Source: Candidatus Eiseniibacteriota bacterium (GTDB lineage Bacteria > JAFGKV01). From it: a DNA stretch of 15,129 bases. The notes beneath the pieces were generated by a model that made no database searches, was not told the DNA's origin, and worked only from the letters and a program-made list of their open reading frames with translations. Positions 1 to 5,453 of the stretch are shown piece by piece (the first letter of the stretch is position 1; each line of letters opens with the position of its first letter). The stretch lies in the NCBI GenBank assembly GCA_025453925.1, contig JALOPK010000040.1:1-15129 (forward strand), written 5' to 3'. The position numbers were made by a program, and so were the translations under genes.

Positions 1-9
1 CGGCGCGTA

Positions 10-1155
10 GTGGCGGATCTTCGCGGGTGGCGGGAATCACTCGCGAGCCAACTGGGGGAGGTCGCCGGCGATCTCCAGCAGTGCCGGACTCTCATGGGAT
101 TCGCCGCGGGCCTCGGCCTGACTGCGGATGTGCTCGGCCAGAAGCTCCAGGAGTTCGCCGCGACCTCGCTGGACCCGGTGCTCTCCATCGTGTCAGCAGA
201 CCTTGATCACGGCGTCCGCCTTGTCGGGGATCTCCACCATGCCCCCGAATCGCATGCGTGCCTCATGGGCCGGAAAGAACTTGCGATGGCCTCGAGAGTT
301 CCTTCCTCGGCCGTGGCATGGTCGGTGTGGGGCGGGCCAAACGCCGCAGATGCGTGGCGCACGGGCCTTGATGAAGCGGTCAAATGGCGCTCCATGCCCT
401 GGGCGACCATGTCGGTGCCGGCCGAGCAGCGCGCGGTACAGGGCAAGCTTACCGACCTGATGGTCATCACCCGCGACAGCCTCCCCGCGGCCCTCGGAGA
501 AGAGGGCATGTGCGCGATGTCGTGGGAGGGAGTGCTCACCAGGATCGGCGAGCGAGAGGAGGCGCTCACCATACCGGAACTCGCCATGGTCCTGGAGATC
601 AGGGATCAGGCGCGCATCCGCTCCCTGGGCGCCGTCTACGAAGCGAAGATCACCGAACTGCTCGCGCAGAAGGCAGACAGCGCGGTCGAGTTCCCCAAGC
701 CGAAATCGCAGAAAGTGAAGGATGGCGAGAAGCTGACCTGGGAAGGGTTGATCCCCGTCGAGGGAACGGGATTGCTTCCGACCCTCTACCTGACGAACCG
801 TCATCTCATCGTGGCCTCCAGCGCGCGTCTTGCCGATGAGATCTACGAGCTGTGCCGCGGAAGGGGAGAGCCCCGGAGCTGGCCCGCGGGCGAGGCGGCG
901 GAGCTGGTCTCGGGGGCGTCTTCGGGAGCCGGTGTCATGCTGGTGGCCGACATGGCGCCCCACCTGATGCCGTTCGTCGACTACGCAATGGGCGGGTCAA
1001 AGCCCGAGCTGTCCGAGAAGGACATGCGGACCAAGGCCGATATCGCCGCCGCGCTGCGCCTGCTGCAGGCCATTCCGCAGGCGTGGGGCCATGTCAGCAT
1101 GGAGGGCAACCTTGCCCAGATGACCGGAGGCGTCGTCATCCAGGATCTTCAGTAG
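10..1155 (+). CDS. Hypothetical protein, possibly the C-terminal part of a longer gene
   Basis: I do not recognise this protein. The frame is open to the left edge (three further codons, no stop), so the GTG at position 10 may be internal. The out-of-frame TAG at 8-10 overlapping that GTG also fits a coupled start after an upstream gene. From the GTG it is 381 residues, mostly soluble and mixed alpha/beta, with no membrane segment, signal peptide or conserved cysteine cluster. A charged stretch (about residues 229-241) is followed by a hydrophobic beta-like segment (residues 260-275, including TLYLTNRHLIVASS), and the protein ends with a helical region and TGGVVIQDLQ. The 'ylt-r-livass' pattern loosely recalls the C-terminal halves of large DUF3352-type proteins, but this is a weak impression. 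A strong GC hairpin lies 8 nt after the stop. It is separated from the glycan genes by about 335 nt and is probably a different transcription unit. Confidence 0.7.
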   Translation: MADLRGWRESLASQLGEVAGDLQQCRTLMGFAAGLGLTADVLGQKLQEFAATSLDPVLSIVSADLDHGVRLVGDLHHAPESHACLMGRKELAMASRVPSSAVAWSVWGGPNAADAWRTGLDEAVKWRSMPWATMSVPAEQRAVQGKLTDLMVITRDSLPAALGEEGMCAMSWEGVLTRIGEREEALTIPELAMVLEIRDQARIRSLGAVYEAKITELLAQKADSAVEFPKPKSQKVKDGEKLTWEGLIPVEGTGLLPTLYLTNRHLIVASSARLADEIYELCRGRGEPRSWPAGEAAELVSGASSGAGVMLVADMAPHLMPFVDYAMGGSKPELSEKDMRTKADIAAALRLLQAIPQAWGHVSMEGNLAQMTGGVVIQDLQ

Positions 1156-1162
1156 GCTCACC

Positions 1163-1184
1163 GGGGGAGGGTCGCCCCTACCCC
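1163..1184 (+). terminator. GC-rich hairpin after the first gene, possible terminator or REP-like palindrome
   Basis: GGGG at 1163-1166 pairs with CCCC at 1181-1184 and AGGG at 1168-1171 pairs with CCCT at 1176-1179. The two helices are separated by a single G/A mismatch and closed by a TCGC tetraloop. The hairpin starts 8 nt after the TAG of the preceding gene, as a terminator would. No T-run follows, so it is not a textbook intrinsic terminator. Its minus-strand reading contains GTAGGGGCGACCC, which from memory resembles a palindromic intergenic repeat common in several bacterial genomes, so it may instead be a REP-like element. Confidence 0.4.
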
Positions 1185-1213
1185 TCCGCCATCCGCTCGG
1201 TTTCGCGGTGCGG

Positions 1214-1272
1214 CCGCCTGCGGCGTTTTCCCTCCGGAGAGCACACCCAAGGCAGACCTGGCCCGCAGGCGG
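1214..1272. repeat. Inverted repeat A: 10-bp arms, 39-nt spacer
   Basis: CCGCCTGCGG at 1214-1223 is the exact reverse complement of CCGCAGGCGG at 1263-1272. In RNA the stem could extend outward by two G-U pairs and one C-G pair. The spacer contains the left arm of inverted repeat B, so the two helices interlock in an A-B-A'-B' order. Coding capacity is absent, so a structured RNA or a DNA-level palindrome are both possible. Confidence 0.5.
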
Positions 1273-1313
1273 TTGGGCCTCGTTGACCAGCATGCCGCGC
1301 CCGGTGCTCTCCG
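1235..1313. repeat. Inverted repeat B: 10-bp arms, 59-nt spacer
   Basis: CGGAGAGCAC at 1235-1244 is the exact reverse complement of GTGCTCTCCG at 1304-1313. The left arm overlaps a small palindrome CTCCGGAG (1232-1239). The repeat crosses inverted repeat A, so both helices can form together only as a pseudoknot, or they can be mutually exclusive alternatives. Confidence 0.5.
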
Positions 1314-1319
1314 CAGAAT

Positions 1320-1332
1320 GATCGTGACGATC
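1320..1332. promoter_or_regulatory. 13-bp palindrome, possible operator
   Basis: GATCGT at 1320-1325 and ACGATC at 1327-1332 are exact reverse complements around a single central G. Short perfect dyads of this kind are typical of dimeric regulator sites, but no regulator gene is nearby and only one copy was noticed. It lies about 160 nt upstream of the lipoprotein start. Confidence 0.25.
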
Positions 1333-1451
1333 GCTGTTCCACGGGGCTTCGTGCGTGCCGGAGGTGGAGCCCTGTTCATTCTGAGGCCCCCCCTACCTAC
1401 CTGCTCACACGATCGCGGGTAGATGGCCCGGGTGTCCGCTCCGCCGACGGC

Positions 1452-1457
1452 TATATT
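1452..1457 (+). promoter_or_regulatory. Possible -10 box of the lipoprotein gene
   Basis: TATATT (1452-1457) is the one AT-rich hexamer in an otherwise very GC-rich interval and matches five of six positions of a sigma-70-type -10 consensus. It would place transcription start near 1464, about 27 nt before the TTG start. No convincing -35 element is seen 16-18 nt upstream, so this is tentative. Confidence 0.25.
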
Positions 1458-1478
1458 GTCGCGGTCTTCCATGACCTG

Positions 1479-1484
1479 AGGAGG
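1479..1484 (+). promoter_or_regulatory. Shine-Dalgarno AGGAGG that decides a TTG start
   Basis: AGGAGG at 1479-1484 is a perfect Shine-Dalgarno core. It abuts the GTG at 1485, which is too close for initiation, but lies 6 nt before the in-frame TTG at 1491. The TTG is therefore the better start for the lipoprotein, two residues shorter than a GTG-initiated reading. Confidence 0.7.
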
Positions 1485-1490
1485 GTGTCA

Positions 1491-2876
1491 TTGATTCGTC
1501 GAAGATGGGCGCTGGTCGGGCTCGTGACCCTGGCGTTCGGGGGATTCGCGCTGGGATGCCGCGGAGAACGCGGTGCCGCGGCAGACTCCGGCCTCAAGGT
1601 GGTGATTCTGGGGCTCGACGCGGCCACGTGGCAGATCGCTGAACCGCTGGCCCGGTCGGGGCGCCTGCCCAACTTCCGCCGGCTCCTGGAGGAAGGCGCC
1701 ACGGGCATCATGGTTGCCAGCGAGCCCACGTGGAGCCCCGCGGTGTGGACGAGCATCGCCACAGGGGTGAGCCGCGCGCGCCACGGCATCACGGATTTCG
1801 TGACGACCAATCGTGAGGGAGACCGCGTGCCCTTCACCGCCAACCAGCGGAAGCGTCTCGCGATCTGGAACATCCTGTCGGACGCGGAGCGCACCGTGGG
1901 AGTCGTCAACTGGTGGGTAAGTTACCCCGCGGAGCCGGTCAACGGGTTCATGGTATCCAACTACTGGCGGTACTTCTACCACCGCATGCTGGCCGGCACG
2001 GTGACCGACGGCCAGCTCCTGGAGGGCCTTTCGGAAGCAGTGTATCCCCGGGAGATCGCCAGGGAGATCGCGGTTGCCGCGGCGGAAATCGGAACGCCAT
2101 GGGACATCGTCGATCGGCATGCCATTGAGACCCACGAGGTCGACGGCGTCGTTGATCCGGCATTCGGCATGGAGTTCAGGCACGACGCGGCGATCTTCCG
2201 CCATATTCTGGAACGGGACGAGTTGGTCCGGGCTGCGGCCATGCGGCTGTATCGCCAGCGTCATCCCGACTTCTTCGCCGCCTACTTCGAGGGAATAGAC
2301 GCCGCCTGCCACCTGTACTGGCCGTTCGCCCACCCCGATGAATACCCTGTGGACCCTGCAGCGGCGAGGGATCTGGGCGGTGTGATCCACGACTGCTACG
2401 AGCTGGCGGATCGCGTGCTGGGCGATTACATGTCGTTGGCGGATTCCGCTACTGTCGTGGTGGTCTGTTCCGACCACGGCTACGGCTCGCTGGGCGGAGG
2501 CCGGCATTTTCATGTGCCGCAGGGGCTGATCGCCTTCTGGGGTGCGCCGGTGCGCCGCGGCATACGCCTCGCAGACATGCGGGATGAGGATATCACCCCG
2601 ACGATCCTGGGCGTCATGGGATATCCCCGCGCGAAAGACATGGACGGGAAGACCGCCGGAGGAATCCTCGCCGACCTGTACGCCGACCGATTGCCGGGCC
2701 GCGAGGTCGCCACCTACGAGCGCGCCGGGAACCGGGACACGGAGCCCATGGTCTCACCAATCGATGACGACGTTATCTCGCAACTGGAAGCATTGGGCTA
2801 CCTGGAGGCCGCCAGACCCCGAGGGGAGAGTGGCGCGAGGCGACGCTCCGCTCCCCGAGCCTCTCGGGGCAACTGA
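1491..2876 (+). CDS. Alkaline-phosphatase-superfamily phosphodiesterase/phosphatase, predicted lipoprotein
   Basis: This is a 461-residue protein of the type I phosphodiesterase/nucleotide pyrophosphatase fold (Pfam Phosphodiest, COG3379-like), which hydrolyses phosphomono- or diesters with two metal ions. All expected ligands are visible (numbered from the TTG start): D43 in GLDAATW, nucleophile S82 (or neighbouring T80) in EPTWSPAVWTSIATG, D270 and H274 in GIDAACH, D328-H329 in CSDHGYG, and H341 in HFHVPQG. The D, S/T, DxxxH, DH, H series matches the superfamily in order and spacing. The N-terminus has an RRR n-region, a hydrophobic stretch and C23 in FALGC, an imperfect lipobox (L at -2 rather than -3), so it is probably exported and membrane anchored. 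The C-terminal LEALGYLE motif (432-439) is common in such proteins, followed by an Arg-rich tail. The natural substrate cannot be told. It precedes the radical SAM gene by 153 nt and may be a separate unit. Confidence 0.88.
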   Translation: MIRRRWALVGLVTLAFGGFALGCRGERGAAADSGLKVVILGLDAATWQIAEPLARSGRLPNFRRLLEEGATGIMVASEPTWSPAVWTSIATGVSRARHGITDFVTTNREGDRVPFTANQRKRLAIWNILSDAERTVGVVNWWVSYPAEPVNGFMVSNYWRYFYHRMLAGTVTDGQLLEGLSEAVYPREIAREIAVAAAEIGTPWDIVDRHAIETHEVDGVVDPAFGMEFRHDAAIFRHILERDELVRAAAMRLYRQRHPDFFAAYFEGIDAACHLYWPFAHPDEYPVDPAAARDLGGVIHDCYELADRVLGDYMSLADSATVVVVCSDHGYGSLGGGRHFHVPQGLIAFWGAPVRRGIRLADMRDEDITPTILGVMGYPRAKDMDGKTAGGILADLYADRLPGREVATYERAGNRDTEPMVSPIDDDVISQLEALGYLEAARPRGESGARRRSAPRASRGN

Positions 2877-3017
2877 CCGCTGAAAGGCTCGACCGGCGCG
2901 TGGTCCCTCCCTCCGACCCGGCTCGTGTCTCCCGCGAGACCCTTCATCCCCCGCTGCCTTGACCCATCTCTCCCCGAGGTCTTACTTGTCGGTCCCCGCA
3001 GAAACGACCGATCCCAT

Positions 3018-3023
3018 AAGGAG
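3018..3023 (+). promoter_or_regulatory. Shine-Dalgarno AAGGAG that decides a GTG start
   Basis: AAGGAG at 3018-3023 sits 6 nt before the GTG at 3030. The frame stays open a further 35 codons upstream, but those encode a Pro/Arg-rich stretch with no conserved features. The GTG yields the typical start RVTLINP of a B12-binding-domain radical SAM protein, so the start is set here. Confidence 0.75.
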
Positions 3024-3029
3024 TCCGGC

Positions 3030-4370
3030 GTGAGAGTCACGCTGATCAACCCACTGTGGACCCGGGGCAAGAGGCTCCGGGGCCCTGTGTACAACCGAGT
3101 CTGGCCGCCCCTTTCCCTCGCCACGGCAGCTGCGATGATCCGTGATGCCGGGGCCGAGGTGACCCTCATCGACGCCAATGCCGAGAGGATTCCCGCCTCG
3201 GCGTTGACCTCCATGATTGAGGGCGACCTGGCATTTGTCACCAGTTCGACTCTTGACAAATGGGTATGTCCCAACACCGAGCTCGACCCGTTCCTCGCCG
3301 CGGTCGAGGCAGTCAGGACGGCCATCCCGAAGGTAGTGGTGGTGGGAGTCCACGGCACGGTGAAGCCGGCCGAGATGCTGCGGGCTACGGGAGCGTACGC
3401 GGTGGTGCTGGGTGAGCCGGAGGCGACCATGCGCGACCTGGCGCGCGGGCTGCCCCGGGAGGCGACGCCGGGGATCGCCTACATGGACGCCGGCGCGCTG
3501 GTGACCACCGAGCCCCGCTCCCTGTTGGATCTTGCCCAGCTTCCGATCCCGGCGATGGATCTGCTGCCGATGGAGCGCTACCGGTATGAAATCCTTGGTG
3601 AACGCCTCATGCTGCTGGAGGCGACGCGAGGATGCCCACATGGATGCCGCTTCTGTCTCCGCGCCATGTACGGCGGCAGGGTGTTCCGCAGGAAGCCCGC
3701 CCCGCAGGTCTGCCGCGAGATACGCGAGGCGGTCCTCGCTCACGGCGCCCGCAGTCTGTACTTCATAGATATCGAGTTCACGATAGATCGCGCCAGCGCT
3801 TTGGCCGTCTGCGACTGCATCGAAGACCTGGGAGAATCGATCCCCTGGTGCTGCCAGACCCGGGCTGACAGCCTTGACCAGGCCCTTCTCCATCGCATGC
3901 GCCAGGCAGGGTGCCGGCTCGTGCACTTCGGCGTGGAGTCGGGGAGCGATCGGGTTCTGACCAGCATCCGAAAGGGCGAGACTACCGACATCATCCGCAC
4001 CGGGGTGCGCATGGCGCAAGACGCGGGAATGGAAACCGCCTGCTTCTTCATGTTCGGGTTTCCCGGCGAAACTGCTGAGGACATGGAGGCCACCATCGAG
4101 TTCGCCAAGGAACTGGCGCCGACCTATGCCTCGTTCCACGTGCTCGAACCCTATCCCGGCACGCCCATGGCCGATGACCTCGGAGACGCGCTAGCGGGGG
4201 ATTTCTTTCCCCTTACCTACCGGTTCCCCGGCCCTGACCTGAAGGCCGTTCAGCGCCGGGCGCTCATGCGGTACTACCTGCGGCCTGCTTATGTTTTCCG
4301 CCGGCTCTCCAGAGGATCGCTCCGCATGCTGGCGCGGCAGATTGGGATCTTTGCAGACTACCTTCGCTGA
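3030..4370 (+). CDS. B12-binding-domain radical SAM protein (COG1032 type)
   Basis: This 446-residue protein has the two-part build of cobalamin-type radical SAM enzymes. Residues 1 to about 135 form a Rossmann-like B12-binding domain: RVTLINP start, WPPLSLATAAAMI (25-37), VTLID (44-48), VVVGVHGT (103-110) and GEPEAT (128-133). The radical SAM core follows from about 195 with EATRGCPHGCRFC, whose C202, C206 and C209 hold the 4Fe-4S cluster, then the GVESGS motif (301-306), MFGFPGET (341-348) and EPYPGTPM (373-380). As is usual in this subgroup, the DxHxxG cobalamin motif is not evident. Family members include methyltransferases acting on unactivated carbon or phosphorus, and cyclases such as BchE; the substrate here is unknown. 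Its last 80 nt overlap the longest reading of the nucleotidyltransferase. The position among glycosyltransferases suggests a sugar or lipid-carrier modification (inference). Confidence 0.9.
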   Translation: MRVTLINPLWTRGKRLRGPVYNRVWPPLSLATAAAMIRDAGAEVTLIDANAERIPASALTSMIEGDLAFVTSSTLDKWVCPNTELDPFLAAVEAVRTAIPKVVVVGVHGTVKPAEMLRATGAYAVVLGEPEATMRDLARGLPREATPGIAYMDAGALVTTEPRSLLDLAQLPIPAMDLLPMERYRYEILGERLMLLEATRGCPHGCRFCLRAMYGGRVFRRKPAPQVCREIREAVLAHGARSLYFIDIEFTIDRASALAVCDCIEDLGESIPWCCQTRADSLDQALLHRMRQAGCRLVHFGVESGSDRVLTSIRKGETTDIIRTGVRMAQDAGMETACFFMFGFPGETAEDMEATIEFAKELAPTYASFHVLEPYPGTPMADDLGDALAGDFFPLTYRFPGPDLKAVQRRALMRYYLRPAYVFRRLSRGSLRMLARQIGIFADYLR

Positions 4371-5442
4371 TCCGCGCCCTGCCGGCCGTCTGACCGCATC
4401 CGGCGGGCCCGATGGGGAGGCCAGGGCCTTCGATGACCTCCGGCGTGTCGCGGATGCCATCGAAGAGGCGTTTCCTGACCTTCTCACCCTCGCGGTGATC
4501 GGCGCCTTTGGACGCGGAGAAGGCGCCATGGTGCGCACCGAGGCGGGGGTGGCGCCCTGGAACGACTACGATCTGCTGCTGGTCACGCCAACCCGGGGCG
4601 GGTGGGAACGCATCAGTGCGGTCTGCCGGGAACTGAAGACCAGGCTCGGCCTTCCCGGCATTGACATTGTGCCGTTCACCCCGAAAGACCTGGTCCGTGC
4701 CGCGGACACCATGCTCGTGCATGACGCCCGGGCGGGCCATCACGTGATCCGCGGCGACGGGAGCACTCTGGCGGCATTGCCCGCACGATCGGTGGCCCGC
4801 CGCGAGGCGCTCATCTTGCTCCTGAACAGAATGGTCTGCCTGCTGGAGTGCCCTCCCCGGGACCTCACCGGACTGCCGGAGGACCCGCTTCGGTTCCCTT
4901 CTCAGGTGAGCAAGGCAGTGATGGCGGTCATAGACGCGGCGCTGGTCAGGGCGGGCGAGTATGCCGTCACCTACCGTGAGAAGGTCGCCCGGTTCAAGTC
5001 GCTCGCACCGGGCGACGTGCTCGTACCGGCCGCGGAGGATGCGCTCTCGTTTCGCTTTGAGCCCGGCCCGCGCCAGTGGGATCCGGGGCTGTGGCATCTC
5101 GCCGGCGCGAGGCTCCTCGACGCCATCGGCGAGTTCGTGGGGTGCCCGGGATCACAGGCGGAGCGCACCGGCAGGAGGCTCTGGCGGGACCGATTCCGTC
5201 CCGTGAGGCATACCGCCCGATCCCTGCTCCGGGGGAGACTCCCCGACGCCCGGCGCCGGGCGGTGGAGTGCGCGGAAGTGCTCGTGCTGGCGGCGTCCAG
5301 GCGAGAGGGCGAGGAGCGGGCCGAGATGCTCCGGGAGGCCCGCGGTTTCATAGAACGCTCGGCCCCCATGCCGCCCTTCACCGATTGGCACCAGGCCGCC
5401 CGCCTCACGGTCGGGCGCTGGTTCGAAATCTGCTACGGATAG
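4291..5442 (+). CDS. Pol-beta-superfamily nucleotidyltransferase
   Basis: This protein is up to 383 residues. The catalytic core of the DNA polymerase beta-type nucleotidyltransferase fold is visible: GAFGRGEG (71-78) as the nucleotide-binding turn, NDYDLLLV (91-98) with metal ligands D92 and D94, and GIDIVPF (123-129) with D125 as the third carboxylate. DARAGHHVIRGD (145-156) follows, as in related stand-alone transferases. The C-terminal half (about 165-383) is mostly helical and rich in Arg and Glu, of unknown role. Such enzymes move an NMP to a protein, RNA, sugar or small molecule; nothing shows which. The start is uncertain: ATG 4291 has no Shine-Dalgarno and overlaps the radical SAM gene by 80 nt. 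TTG 4342 or TTG 4351 (weak GGGA upstream) would shorten it by 17 or 20 residues without touching the core. It ends 11 nt before the phosphatase-fold gene, so the two are probably co-translated. Confidence 0.8.
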   Translation: MFSAGSPEDRSACWRGRLGSLQTTFADPRPAGRLTASGGPDGEARAFDDLRRVADAIEEAFPDLLTLAVIGAFGRGEGAMVRTEAGVAPWNDYDLLLVTPTRGGWERISAVCRELKTRLGLPGIDIVPFTPKDLVRAADTMLVHDARAGHHVIRGDGSTLAALPARSVARREALILLLNRMVCLLECPPRDLTGLPEDPLRFPSQVSKAVMAVIDAALVRAGEYAVTYREKVARFKSLAPGDVLVPAAEDALSFRFEPGPRQWDPGLWHLAGARLLDAIGEFVGCPGSQAERTGRRLWRDRFRPVRHTARSLLRGRLPDARRRAVECAEVLVLAASRREGEERAEMLREARGFIERSAPMPPFTDWHQAARLTVGRWFEICYG

Positions 5443-5453
5443 AGGCGGATCCC

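Larger units (their letters stand above)
1156..1490. other. Gene-free interval with several inverted repeats
   Basis: No convincing coding frame is seen on either strand here. Open frames that cross it on the minus strand are low-complexity Arg/Pro/Gly translations of GC-rich DNA. The interval holds, in order: a compact GC hairpin (1163-1184), two interlocking 10-bp inverted repeats (1214-1223 with 1263-1272, and 1235-1244 with 1304-1313), a 13-bp palindrome (1320-1332), a short CCTA tandem (1392-1401) and an AT-rich hexamer (1452-1457) just before the ribosome binding site of the next gene. Each is described separately. Its length and structure suggest it contains both the end of the first gene's transcript and the promoter region of the lipoprotein gene. 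Confidence 0.6.

Noticed and set aside
1283-1288. TTGACC as a -35 box in the first intergenic stretch
   Set aside because: No AT-rich -10 at 16-18 nt; it lies within the spacer of inverted repeat B.
2927-2940. Short hairpin GTCTC-CCGC-GAGAC after the lipoprotein gene
   Set aside because: Only 5 bp and not followed by a T-run; not convincing as a terminator.
2959-2987. Possible promoter: TTGACC at 2959-2964 with TTACTT at 2982-2987, 17-nt spacing
   Set aside because: The -35 is good but the -10 matches only two of six consensus positions, so it is not strong enough to list as a feature.
2925-3029. N-terminal extension of the B12 radical SAM protein
   Set aside because: No ribosome site for it and no conserved residues; GTG 3030 has AAGGAG at 6 nt and gives the canonical N-terminus.
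2982-4139. Long open frame on the minus strand (385 codons) opposite the first B12 radical SAM gene
   Set aside because: It is a GC-driven shadow: the product is low-complexity and rich in His, Arg and Gly without motifs, while the + strand encodes a complete radical SAM protein with all cluster cysteines.
5076-5453. Upstream extension of the phosphatase-fold gene overlapping the nucleotidyltransferase
   Set aside because: The extension is Arg/Pro/Gly-rich and covered by the nucleotidyltransferase frame; ATG 5454 has a proper ribosome site and starts at the first core strand.
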